Source: an uncultured Clostridia bacterium (GTDB taxonomy: Bacteria > Bacillota > Clostridia > TANB77 > CAG-508). From it: a stretch of 64,000 nucleotides of DNA. Below the pieces are notes generated by a model that was not told where the DNA came from, searched no databases, and saw nothing but the letters and a program-made list of their open reading frames with translations. The stretch covers positions 13,937 to 77,936 of the forward strand of contig CAKPCL010000006.1 in NCBI GenBank assembly GCA_934141605.1. The letters are read 5' to 3'. A program made the position numbers and the translations under genes. Positions 54,837 to 63,893 of this stretch are shown in pieces (positions within the stretch are counted from its first letter, which is position 1; each line of letters begins with the position of its first letter).

Positions 54837-57800
54837 GTGGACGAATTAGATATTTTTAATAAAATAAAAATAGGAATTGCATCAGATGAGAAAATAAGAG
54901 AATGGTCAAAGGGTGAAGTAAAAAAACCTGAAACAATAAATTACAGAACTTTAAAACCAGAGAAAGATGGTTTGTTTTGTGAAAGAATATTTGGACCAAC
55001 AAAAGACTGGGAATGCCATTGTGGTAAATATAAAAGAGTAAGATATAAAGGAATTGTTTGTGATAGATGTGGTGTTGAAGTAACTAAGTCTAAAGTAAGA
55101 AGAGAGAGAATGGGACATATTGAACTTGCTGCTCCAGTTGCTCATATTTGGTATTTTAAAGGAATACCAAGCAGAATTGCTTTAGTATTAGATATTTCAC
55201 CAAGAAATCTAGAAAAAGTTGTATATTTTGCTTCTTATATAGTTACAGATAAAGGAACATCTGATTTATCAAACTGCCAAGTTTTAACAGAAAAAGAATA
55301 CCATGAAGCAGTAGAAAGATGCGGAAAAGGTTCTTTTAAAGCAAGAATGGGTGCAGAAGCATTAAAAGAATTGCTTGAAAAAGTAGACTTAGACAAATTG
55401 TCTAAAGATATTAGAAAAGAATTAGAAGGTGCTAGTGAACAAAAGAAAAGTAAGCTAGTAAAAAGATTAGATACAGTTGATTCTTTTAGACTTTCTAATA
55501 CAAGACCTGAATGGATGATAATGTCAGTTGTACCAGTTATTCCACCAGAATTAAGACCAATGGTTCAATTAGATGGTGGTAGATTTGCAACATCTGACTT
55601 AAATGATTTATATAGAAGAGTTATAAACAGAAATAACAGATTAAAGAGATTATTAGAATTAGGTGCTCCAGAAATAATTGTAAGAAACGAAAAGAGAATG
55701 TTACAAGAATCTGTAGATGCTTTAATTGATAATAGCAGAAGAGGAAGACCAGTAACAGGTGCTGGAAATAGACCTTTAAAATCATTATCTGATATGTTAA
55801 AAGGAAAACAAGGTAGATTCCGTCAAAACTTATTAGGTAAGAGGGTTGACTATTCAGGACGTTCTGTTATAGTTGTAGGTCCAGAACTTAAGATTTATCA
55901 ATGTGGACTTCCAAAAGAAATGGCAATTGAATTATTCAAACCATTTGTAATGAAAGAATTAGTTAGCAGAGGAATAGCACAAAATATTAAAAATGCAAAA
56001 AGAATGGTAGAAAGATTAAGACCAGAAGTATGGGAAATATTAGAGTATGTTATAAAAGACCATCCTGTAATGTTAAACCGTGCGCCTACATTACATAGAC
56101 TTGGTATTCAAGCATTTGAACCAGTATTAGTTGAAGGTAGAGCAATTAAACTTCACCCATTAGTTTGTGAAGCATTTAATGCAGACTTTGACGGTGACCA
56201 AATGGCAGTGCATTTACCATTATCACCAGAAGCACAAGCAGAATCTAGATATTTAATGCTTGCAACAAATAACTTATTAAAACCACAAGATGGTAAACCA
56301 GTTGCAGTTCCTAGACTAGATATGATTTTAGGAAGCTATTATTTAACAATGACACTTGACGGAGAAAAAGGTGAAGGAAAATACTTTAAAGATCCAGAAG
56401 AAGCAATAATGGCATTTGAAAATCATGATGTAGGAATGCATGCTAAGATATTTGTTAGAATAACAAAAGAAATAGATGGAAAAATAAAATCTAAAAAAAT
56501 AGAAACTAGTGTTGGTAGAATTATATTTAACCAAGGTATACCACAAGACTTAGGATTTATAGATAGAAATGAAGATCCATTTCAATATGAAATTAATTTC
56601 CCAGTTGTAAAAAAATCAATGGGACAAATAATAGAAAAAACAATAAGAGTTCATGGTGTTGTTGAATCAGCAGAAGTAATAGATTATATTAAATCTTTAG
56701 GATTTAAATATTCTACAATAGCTGGTATAACATTCTCAATGAGTGATGTAAAAGTTCCAGCAGCTAAAAAAGGACTACTTGCTGAAGCTGACAAACAAAT
56801 AGAAGTAATTAGAAAACAATATGCCAGAGGTTTAATTACTAACGATGAAAGATATAATTCAGTAATTAAAGTATGGGAAGACGCAACAAAGAAAATAAGT
56901 CAAGCAATGGAAGATAACTTTGATGACCTAAACCCAATTTATATGATGGTTAAATCTGGAGCCAGAGGTAATATGAACCAATTAAGACAAATTGCTGGTA
57001 TTCGTGGACTTATGGCTAGTACAACAGGTAAAGCAGTTGAAATTCCTATTAAATCATCATTTGCAGAAGGTCTAGATGCTCTAGAATACTTTATTTCTGC
57101 CCATGGTGCGCGTAAAGGACTTTCAGATACAGCTTTAAGAACTGCCGATTCAGGATACTTAACAAGAAGATTAGTTGATGTATCACAAGACATAATTGTT
57201 AGAGAATATGATTGTGGAACACATGAAGGACTAATAGTTTATGATATTAAAGATGGAAACCAAGTAATCGAAAAAATGCAAGAAAGACTTGTTGGTAGAT
57301 TTAGTGTTAATAATGTATATGATCCAAATACTAAAGAACTTATTGTTGATACAGATACAATGATAACAGAAGAAATAGCAGAAAAAATAGTAGCAGCAGG
57401 AATTGAAAGACTAGAAGTGCGTTCAGTTTTAGCATGTAGATCAAAACATGGTGTATGTCAAAAATGTTATGGTATGGGATTAGCAAGAAGAAACTTAGTA
57501 TCTATCGGAGAATCAGTAGGTATTATAGCTGCCCAATCAATTGGTGAGCCTGGTACACAGCTTACAATGAGAACTATCCACTCTGGTGGTGTTGCCGGTG
57601 TAGCAGATATCACACAAGGTCTTCCTAGAGTTGAAGAGCTATTCGAAGCCAGAAAACCTAAGGGAGTTGCAATTATTACAGAAATTGCAGGTAAAGTAAA
57701 AATAAAAGAAACAAAGAAGAAGAAAGAAGTAGTAGTTACTTCATCAGACGATTCAAGAACATATACAATACCATTTGGATCAAAAATGAAAGTTAAAGAT

Positions 57801-58355
57801 GGAGACATGGTAGAAGTTGGAGAACCATTAATCGAAGGTTCTATAAACCCATCAGAAATATTAGCATTAAAAGGACCAGAAGGAGTATATGAATACTTAA
57901 CATCTGAAGTACAAAAAGTATATAGAAACCAAGGTGTTGACATCAATGACAAGCATGTTGAAGTTATAGGAAGACAAATGCTTAAAAAAGTTAGAGTTGA
58001 AGATAACGGAGATACAGATATGTTCCCAGGATCATTAATTGATATGTATGACTTTGAAGATAAAAACAATGAAGCAATAGCAGAAGGAAAACGACCTGCA
58101 ACAGGTAAGAGAGTATTACTAGGTATTACAAAAGCATCACTTGCAACAGACAGCTTCTTATCTGCAGCATCATTCCAAGAAACAACAAGAGTTCTTACAG
58201 AAGCTGCAATAAAAGGTAAAGTTGACGATTTAGTTGGGCTAAAAGAAAATGTAATTATAGGTAAATTAATTCCAGCAGGTACAGGTATGAAAAAATATCA
58301 AGATACACATATTAATACAGAAAAGGAACTTGACGAAGTTGCAGATGTGCAATAA
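54837..58355 (+). CDS. rpoC: DNA-directed RNA polymerase beta' subunit
   Basis: This is a 1172-residue catalytic subunit. The N-terminus ELDIFNKIKIGIASDEKIREWSKGEVKKPETINYRTLKPEKDGLFCERIFGP is diagnostic. The zinc finger is CHCGKYKRVRYKGIVCDRCGVEV, the catalytic triad is NADFDGDQM, the bridge/trigger helix region is around GARGNMNQLRQIAGIRGLM, and a second zinc site (CRSKHGVCQKCYG) is present. The start is GTG at 54837, seven bases after AGGGGG; the open frame back to 54702 only reads through the repeat. REP-like repeats sit on both sides of the gene. Confidence 0.97.
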   Translation: MDELDIFNKIKIGIASDEKIREWSKGEVKKPETINYRTLKPEKDGLFCERIFGPTKDWECHCGKYKRVRYKGIVCDRCGVEVTKSKVRRERMGHIELAAPVAHIWYFKGIPSRIALVLDISPRNLEKVVYFASYIVTDKGTSDLSNCQVLTEKEYHEAVERCGKGSFKARMGAEALKELLEKVDLDKLSKDIRKELEGASEQKKSKLVKRLDTVDSFRLSNTRPEWMIMSVVPVIPPELRPMVQLDGGRFATSDLNDLYRRVINRNNRLKRLLELGAPEIIVRNEKRMLQESVDALIDNSRRGRPVTGAGNRPLKSLSDMLKGKQGRFRQNLLGKRVDYSGRSVIVVGPELKIYQCGLPKEMAIELFKPFVMKELVSRGIAQNIKNAKRMVERLRPEVWEILEYVIKDHPVMLNRAPTLHRLGIQAFEPVLVEGRAIKLHPLVCEAFNADFDGDQMAVHLPLSPEAQAESRYLMLATNNLLKPQDGKPVAVPRLDMILGSYYLTMTLDGEKGEGKYFKDPEEAIMAFENHDVGMHAKIFVRITKEIDGKIKSKKIETSVGRIIFNQGIPQDLGFIDRNEDPFQYEINFPVVKKSMGQIIEKTIRVHGVVESAEVIDYIKSLGFKYSTIAGITFSMSDVKVPAAKKGLLAEADKQIEVIRKQYARGLITNDERYNSVIKVWEDATKKISQAMEDNFDDLNPIYMMVKSGARGNMNQLRQIAGIRGLMASTTGKAVEIPIKSSFAEGLDALEYFISAHGARKGLSDTALRTADSGYLTRRLVDVSQDIIVREYDCGTHEGLIVYDIKDGNQVIEKMQERLVGRFSVNNVYDPNTKELIVDTDTMITEEIAEKIVAAGIERLEVRSVLACRSKHGVCQKCYGMGLARRNLVSIGESVGIIAAQSIGEPGTQLTMRTIHSGGVAGVADITQGLPRVEELFEARKPKGVAIITEIAGKVKIKETKKKKEVVVTSSDDSRTYTIPFGSKMKVKDGDMVEVGEPLIEGSINPSEILALKGPEGVYEYLTSEVQKVYRNQGVDINDKHVEVIGRQMLKKVRVEDNGDTDMFPGSLIDMYDFEDKNNEAIAEGKRPATGKRVLLGITKASLATDSFLSAASFQETTRVLTEAAIKGKVDDLVGLKENVIIGKLIPAGTGMKKYQDTHINTEKELDEVADVQ

Positions 58356-58401
58356 TGTCCAAACGGGACGGTTCTATTTGGACATTTTGTCCAAACGGGA
58401 C
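58356..58401 (+). repeat. REP-like palindrome, copy 4 plus partial copy (after rpoC)
   Basis: Arms TGTCCAAA (58356-58363) / TTTGGACA (58377-58384) around CGGGACGGTTCTA. A partial second copy (TGTCCAAACGGGAC, 58388-58401) follows directly. It begins at the base after the rpoC stop codon. Confidence 0.85.
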
Positions 58402-58427
58402 AGATCTTGAAAACTCAAAAAGTAAAA

Positions 58428-58466
58428 AAGAATTCACATTTTATTAGAATTGTGAATTCTTTTTTG
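58428..58466 (+). terminator. Terminator of rpoBC
   Basis: An 11-bp stem (AAGAATTCACA / TGTGAATTCTT) with a 12-nt loop, extended by A and T runs. Confidence 0.85.
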
Positions 58467-58614
58467 TTTCAAGATAATTTTACATTTAAAAATTATAATT
58501 TCGACAAATTTTTTAAGACAAGGAAAAATTTACATGCTATAATATTATGTGAAGTTATGAATAATTTTTTTTATATCTGTGGAATATTATATTAAAAAAG
58601 AAAGAGAGGTGTCT

Positions 58615-58800
58615 ATGTTATTATTTATTTCAAGTTTTATTTTAATCAATTTTATTTTATTCTTATGGACATTATTAATTGCAACTAATAAACTTAAATC
58701 AGAAGAAGAAAAATTCATTGAAGATAATTTACAAATGCAATATTTAAGAGAATTTGCTCAAAAGAAAAACTTTTCACTTAATAGTAATAATTATAGATAA
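58615..58800 (+). CDS. Small membrane protein of unknown function
   Basis: A 61-residue protein with one hydrophobic helix (LLFISSFILINFILFLWTLLIA) and a charged helical tail (NKLKSEEEKFIEDNLQMQYLREFAQKKN). The start at 58615 follows GAGAGGTG; an in-frame ATG at 58579 lacks a site. Single-helix proteins of this kind with the LWTLLI-ATNKL pattern are seen in clostridia, but none has a known role. It stands alone between rpoC and tadA. Confidence 0.6.
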   Translation: MLLFISSFILINFILFLWTLLIATNKLKSEEEKFIEDNLQMQYLREFAQKKNFSLNSNNYR

Positions 58801-58868
58801 TTGTTATATATGATGACTTGATTTTTGATATGTTTTAATTATATAATGTTAATAGGAAGGTCAGAAAA

Positions 58869-59336
58869 ATGGAAAGTAAAGAAAAATTTATGAAAGAAGC
58901 TTTAAAAGAAGCAAAAAAAGCATATGATAAATTAGAAGTGCCAGTGGGAGCTGTAATTGTAAAAGATGGTAAAATAATAGCAAGAGCACATAATTTAAAA
59001 GAAACACAATTTGATACGACTAAACATGCTGAAATATTAGCAATTCAGAAAGCAAGCAAAAAATTGAATTCTTGGAGGTTGTTAGATTGTGAAATGTATG
59101 TAACATTAGAACCATGTTCGATGTGTGCAGGAGCATTAATTAATTCTAGAATTAAGAAAGTTTATATTGGGACAAGTGATGAAAAAACAGGAGCGGTCGG
59201 CTCAGTATTTAATTTATTGGAAGACTATACTTTTAATCATAAAGTAGACTATGAAAGAGGCATTTTAAAAGATGAATGTGAAGAAATTCTATCAGATTTT
59301 TTCAAAAAATTAAGAAAATTAAAAGATAAAAAATAA
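58869..59336 (+). CDS. tadA: tRNA-specific adenosine deaminase
   Basis: This 155-residue zinc enzyme converts A34 to inosine in tRNA-Arg(ACG), letting one tRNA read CGU, CGC and CGA. The motifs are HAEILAIQKASKKL with the catalytic Glu, and TLEPCSMCAGALI with the two zinc cysteines. Length is normal. GGAAGG lies nine bases before the ATG. An I34 tRNA cannot read CGG, so without tRNA-Arg(CCG) the organism would have no CGG decoder. Confidence 0.93.
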   Translation: MESKEKFMKEALKEAKKAYDKLEVPVGAVIVKDGKIIARAHNLKETQFDTTKHAEILAIQKASKKLNSWRLLDCEMYVTLEPCSMCAGALINSRIKKVYIGTSDEKTGAVGSVFNLLEDYTFNHKVDYERGILKDECEEILSDFFKKLRKLKDKK

Positions 59337-59350
59337 AATAATTAAAAAAT

Positions 59351-59383
59351 ATATTCTAAATAGTTGCTATTTGGAATATTTTT
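59351..59383 (+). terminator. Terminator after tadA
   Basis: A 13-bp stem with one G-U pair (ATATTCTAAATAG / CTATTTGGAATAT), TTG loop, then a T-run. Confidence 0.8.
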
Positions 59384-59491
59384 ATTATATAATATAACAA
59401 ATCCTTGGAATATAATTATATTTCGAGTTACCTTAAAAAGAAAGCTCATAAAATAAAAGAAAATTTTACTTTATGAAAAAGGGGTAGTATT

Positions 59492-60763
59492 ATGAAAAAA
59501 TTTTTATCAAATTACAAATCAACAATTATTCTTTTAGTTGCGATAATTGTTGGAAGCATCATAGGAATAATCTTTAAAGAAAAAGCAACTATATTAAGCC
59601 CGTTGGGTGATTTATTCTTAAATCTATTATTAGTTATAATTATCCCACTAATATTTTTAAACATAACCACCGCAATATCAAAAATGAAACAACCAAAAAG
59701 ACTAGGAAAAATTATAGGCTCAATATTATTAGTATTTGTTTTAACATCACTTGTAGCAGTATTAATAGGATTTGCAAGTACATATTTTGTAAAACTAATA
59801 AATACTGAAGATGGAGAACAAATAAGATCAACATTAGAAAATGCAGAAGATGTAGCAGATACTGAAAGTACTGAAGAAGATATGACAATTGCAGATAGAA
59901 CTGTAAAATTGCTTACAGTAAATGATTTCTCAAAATTATTTTCAAAAGACAATATAATTGCATTATTATTATTTTCAATAATAGTAGGAATTGCAATAAA
60001 TATGTCAGGAAAAAATGGAGAACCATTTAGAAAAGTACTAGAATCAGCAAATAGTGTAATGGAAAACATAGTAAAAATAATAATGTACTATGCTCCAATT
60101 GGACTTGGCTGTTATATGGCCTCATTTGTAGGAACTTTTGGAACTTCGATAGCTGTGGGATATCTAAAAACATTTGTAGTATACTTAATTGTTGCAATAG
60201 CATTTTATTTTATAGTATATACAATATATGCTTTTATAGCAGGTGGAAAAAAAGGTGTAAAAGCTTTTTGGAAAAATGTATTTCCTGCAACAGTTACAGC
60301 AATGGGAACATGTTCAAGTGCAGCTTGTATACCAATAAATATTGAATCAACTAAAAAAATGTGTGTTCCAAGTGATATTGCTGAAACAACAATTCCATTA
60401 GGAACAAGCTTCCATAAAGATGGTTCTATAATTGGTTCTGTATTTAAAATTATGTTTTTAGTAGGTTTATTTGGAACAAGTTTAGCAACATTTGGAGATG
60501 TGATGGGAGTTTTAGGTGTTGCATTACTTGCAAATTTACTAATAACTGCAGTTCCAATAGGTGGGGGAACTATTTCAGAAATGTTAATTATAACTATGTT
60601 GGGTTATCCAGTTGCTGCTTTGCCAATTTTGACAATAATTGCAACAATAATAGATATGCCTGCAACTGTTTTAAATGTTGTTGGAGACGATGTTTCTTCG
60701 ATGATGGTTGCTAGAATAGTTGATGGCAAGTTGAATTTTGAAAATAAAGAAAAAAAGAGTTAA
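59492..60763 (+). CDS. Dicarboxylate/amino acid:cation symporter (DAACS family)
   Basis: A 423-residue membrane transporter with eight helices and two re-entrant hairpins. Hairpin 1 holds the serine-rich GTCSSAACIPI motif, the substrate-site region includes GTSFHKDGSIIGSVFKI, and hairpin 2 carries AVPIGGGTISEMLIITMLGYP. Such proteins take up glutamate, aspartate, serine or C4-dicarboxylates with sodium or protons. The polar loop near residue 110-135 (EDVADTESTEED) is longer than usual. GGGGTAG precedes the ATG. Confidence 0.9.
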   Translation: MKKFLSNYKSTIILLVAIIVGSIIGIIFKEKATILSPLGDLFLNLLLVIIIPLIFLNITTAISKMKQPKRLGKIIGSILLVFVLTSLVAVLIGFASTYFVKLINTEDGEQIRSTLENAEDVADTESTEEDMTIADRTVKLLTVNDFSKLFSKDNIIALLLFSIIVGIAINMSGKNGEPFRKVLESANSVMENIVKIIMYYAPIGLGCYMASFVGTFGTSIAVGYLKTFVVYLIVAIAFYFIVYTIYAFIAGGKKGVKAFWKNVFPATVTAMGTCSSAACIPINIESTKKMCVPSDIAETTIPLGTSFHKDGSIIGSVFKIMFLVGLFGTSLATFGDVMGVLGVALLANLLITAVPIGGGTISEMLIITMLGYPVAALPILTIIATIIDMPATVLNVVGDDVSSMMVARIVDGKLNFENKEKKS

Positions 60764-60814
60764 GAAGTTTAATATTAATAATTATAAGTTAAAAAATAGA
60801 TAATAGATTTAAAT

Positions 60815-60845
60815 AAAAGAACCAAGATTAGAACTTGGTTCTTTT
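60815..60845. terminator. Bidirectional terminator
   Basis: A perfect 12-bp stem (AAAAGAACCAAG / CTTGGTTCTTTT) with an ATTAGAA loop. It also covers the last codons of the convergent uridylyltransferase gene. Confidence 0.85.
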
Positions 60846-62082
60846 AGCATAGTTATATTTTTCAATAGCAGTATCAGGATTATATATACCAGTAAAATCT
60901 TTTATAGGTGCAAATTCTTCATTTTCATTAACTCGCAAAAGTAACATATTTTCAAAATAAGAAAAAGCATCAAAAATAAAATTTTCAAATTTAAAAGTAT
61001 TAGGTTTATTAGGAACCTGTTTAACACCTTCTGAATTGACAAAAGCGTTCTTTTTATAAGCTCTATGATATTTTAATTCAATGTTTTTAATCTTTTCAAC
61101 GGCATCTAGACTCATAATATGAGATAACATATTCGCTTCTCTGTAAAGGTAAATATTGGTGCCTAGAATTTTACTTTCAGATAGTTCTAAATCTATATCA
61201 TCATAATCCAGTATAGATGGCTTACCATTTTTCTTGCAATATACAGCAGTTTTTTCTAAAGGTTCCTTTTTAAAAATTGATTTTGAACCAATTTCCATAT
61301 TATTAGCAATTGTTAATCCTAGAAATAATGGGTCAACATTTTTAAGTAAGACATTATCAATTCCGCCAAAACAAATCCATTTAATTCCTTCAGTATGCAT
61401 GATTTTAATAATATTTGATTTTTCCATTGAATTAAATACATTTCCATTTCCGTTTGAAGCCTCTTTTATTAAATAAGGATCTTGTAAAATAAGCTTTCCT
61501 TCAGTATTAATTAAAGGCAATTTGTTTTGCTTAAAAAATTTGATTTTTTCTTTTGGATATTCAAAAAAATTATTAATTTCAAAAAATTCTACAGTTTGAT
61601 TGTGATTTTCTTCACTTGTCATTATGTACCAAGGAATTATAATATTGTACTTAGTGTTTGTTTCAATAATATTTTCAGCTATTATTTGAAATAAAGATTT
61701 TTTAAAAGGCTTTAAATTTAGCATATATGTACCTTTAGGACCTTTATATCCAAGCCTAGTTCCTTGACCACCGAGCCATTGTGACAACTGCAACTTGATT
61801 AGATTTAATTACTGTTTCACCAATTTTGGTGTAGTAATCTAGTTCAGCATTGGTTAATAAATTTTTTTCTATATGTGGTAAAGGCGATATTTCAATGCTT
61901 GACAAATTTTCACTTTTTTTAGAGTTATTATATAAATTTATTATTTTTTCAAAGTCTATACTTAAAATTTGATTAACTAATATATTTTTTTCTTCATCAG
62001 AAAGTTCGTTATAAAAATATAATAAATGTTCTTGTTTATACTTTTTTAATATTTCTTTTGCAATTTTTATTTTATTATCCAT
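60828..62082 (-). CDS. UDPGP-family uridylyltransferase, split by a +1 frameshift at CGG
   Basis: The two minus-strand frames give a complete protein of about 417 residues of the UDP-N-acetylglucosamine/UTP-glucose-1-phosphate uridylyltransferase (UDPGP) family, which makes UDP-sugars from UTP and sugar phosphate. The first frame (62082 to the break) reads to NQVAVVTMA, then CGG (61773-61771) and a stop after ARWSRN. Skipping the C of CGG gives MAGGQGTRLGYKGPKGTYML, the invariant nucleotide-binding loop. The rest is intact (CFGGIDNVLLKNVDP, LGLTIANNMEIGSKS, KYHRAYKK, FENFIFDAF). The catalytic loop itself spans the break, so without recoding the enzyme cannot be made. Confidence 0.85.
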
Positions 62083-62095
62083 AGTAAATACCTCT

Positions 62096-62899
62096 TTAAA
62101 TATTGTTTGAAATAGCAGAAGTTAAAGTTCTTATTATAACTTCCTTATTTGGCATATTTGAATTTTTTAAATCTTCCACTTCTTGTTTAATATCATAAGG
62201 AACCCTTATAGAATTAAATGAAATAGAATCTAATTCTTTTTTTCCATAGTATCCTTCTAATACAATATATGAAGCAACCGTTGAAAATTTGTTAGTTTTA
62301 TCATTTATGTCGCTGTTATGCATTTCTACTGGAATACCTACACTTTCTGGATTAAATATTGTTTTATTCTTGTATCTTACTAAAAGTGGAGTGTGTATAT
62401 GGCCAAAGCCAACAATATCAGGAGCTGGGTCATTTTTAGTTTTATTAATAAATTTTGTGTTTTCAAAAAGCATATCAGGATTATCAATTTCTAAGTAATC
62501 ATATTTGGAATGCTTATTAGAAAACATGGGATTATATATTCCATCAAGGTTAAAGGGCGTTGCATGGAATAATCTAGTTAAATGTCCACTTATATAAAAT
62601 TCATATGAGACTGGTAAGGATGCAATGAAATTAGCTCTTTCTTCACCTATAATATTTCTAGACCAATAATCTTTTCCTTTGGAAGAAGGCTTGCAAATAC
62701 TATAATCACAATTACCAATTAAAATAACTTCACATGATTCTCTTAGCTTATCAATTACTAAATCTGGGTGTGTACACTTTGCTATACAATCTCCTAAACA
62801 GAATATTCTATCTATATTTCTTTTTTTAATATCATTTAATACAGCAGTTAAAGCTGAAATATTTCCATGTACATCTGAAATAATGGCTATTTTATCCAA
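62096..62899 (-). CDS. Metallophosphoesterase (YfcE/DNA-repair-like family)
   Basis: This 267-residue calcineurin-like phosphoesterase carries the five metal motifs: SDVHGN, LGDCIAKC, IGNCDYS, SGHLTRLFHA and GFGHIHTPLL. Family members hydrolyse phosphodiesters or nucleotide phosphates; the substrate is unknown. It lies 13 bases upstream of the uridylyltransferase gene on the same strand, so the two are probably co-transcribed. AGGAGG precedes the ATG. Confidence 0.88.
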   Translation of the reverse strand: MDKIAIISDVHGNISALTAVLNDIKKRNIDRIFCLGDCIAKCTHPDLVIDKLRESCEVILIGNCDYSICKPSSKGKDYWSRNIIGEERANFIASLPVSYEFYISGHLTRLFHATPFNLDGIYNPMFSNKHSKYDYLEIDNPDMLFENTKFINKTKNDPAPDIVGFGHIHTPLLVRYKNKTIFNPESVGIPVEMHNSDINDKTNKFSTVASYIVLEGYYGKKELDSISFNSIRVPYDIKQEVEDLKNSNMPNKEVIIRTLTSAISNNI

Positions 62900-63027
62900 A
62901 GATTTACCTCCTTATAATTTTTTATTATATACAAATATTTTACTACAAAAAGACATAAAAATCTACATAATTGATTGAAATATAAAATATTTAATAGTAT
63001 AATAATCTTCGGAAGGAGATAAAAAAT

Positions 63028-63141
63028 ATGTTTAACCTAATAAAAGACGACTTTGATGAAAATATGGATGATATAATGAACTCAATTAATAAAATTTTAG
63101 ATGAAAAAGAAAATGAAGAAAAAAAGAAAGAAGAAAAATAA
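63028..63141 (+). CDS. Very small acidic/lysine-rich protein
   Basis: A 37-residue open frame with a strong GGAAGGAGA site ten bases upstream: MFNLIKDDFDENMDDIM followed by a helical, Glu/Lys-rich end (EKENEEKKKEEK). It precedes the P-loop kinase gene by 21 bases, with a second good site, so it looks like the first gene of a pair. No family is recognised; the charged composition could also arise by chance in AT-rich DNA. Confidence 0.5.
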   Translation: MFNLIKDDFDENMDDIMNSINKILDEKENEEKKKEEK

Positions 63142-63162
63142 TAAAATAGAGGAGGATTTAAA

Positions 63163-63738
63163 ATGGCAAATTCAAAATTAATTGTAGTAGAAGGACCACA
63201 AGGAGCAGGTAAAACAACAATAACGGACTTTTTAAGACATTCTTTAAGTTATACAAATTTATATAGATTATGTGGGACATCAGATATTACACCAACAGGA
63301 AAACAAAAAGCGGAAGATATGTATGTAGATTTACTTGAATATTTAAAAAAGATGGAAAATAAAAGTATAAATTTAGTCTTTGATAGAACTTTTTTTACAG
63401 AGGAAAACTATTGTAGACTAGGAAAAAAACAATATTCCTTTACAGATGTTTATAATAAATTATTAGAAGACTTTAGCAAATTAGATTTCGAAATATATTA
63501 TATAACATTATATCTAAGCAATGAATCTTTATATAATGAAAGATTAAATAGAGAAGGAAAAGCAGTATTTCAAGGTTCTAAATTTGAAGCAGAAAATAGC
63601 ATAAATCAACAAAGAATGTATTTGAAAATGGCAGAAGAAATAAAAGAAAAATATCATAATATTAATGTTGCTAATATTGCAAATGATAGAGACTTGGAAG
63701 TAGTAAAAAAAGAAATAAGAGAAATATTAAAATTTTAA
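63163..63738 (+). CDS. P-loop kinase, thymidylate/deoxynucleoside kinase-like
   Basis: A 191-residue nucleotide-binding protein. Walker A is VVEGPQGAGKTTITDFL, the DR motif is VFDRTFFTEENY, and a lid-like arginine segment is YNERLNREGKAVF. The length and order fit the thymidylate kinase/dNK superfamily, but the canonical TMP-kinase P-loop and lid (FEGxxGxGKST, RGG) are not exact. It may phosphorylate a nucleoside or another small substrate. AGGAGG precedes the ATG. Confidence 0.75.
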   Translation: MANSKLIVVEGPQGAGKTTITDFLRHSLSYTNLYRLCGTSDITPTGKQKAEDMYVDLLEYLKKMENKSINLVFDRTFFTEENYCRLGKKQYSFTDVYNKLLEDFSKLDFEIYYITLYLSNESLYNERLNREGKAVFQGSKFEAENSINQQRMYLKMAEEIKEKYHNINVANIANDRDLEVVKKEIREILKF

Positions 63739-63858
63739 AAAATAATTAAATTAACAGAAAAAAAGAGAATTAATGAGAAAAAATAAGAATTAGACAGATT
63801 TTAAACAGATAATTATAAACAACTAATAAATAAATCAAAAATTCAACTCTTTGTTTAA

Positions 63859-63887
63859 TTGGAATATTTTTCAAAAAATGTTATAAT
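63859..63887 (+). promoter_or_regulatory. SigA promoter of the structured RNA
   Basis: TTGGAA (63859-63864), a 17-nt spacer and TATAAT (63882-63887). The predicted start, about 63894, coincides with the first base of the structured segment. Confidence 0.75.
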
Positions 63888-63893
63888 ATATAT

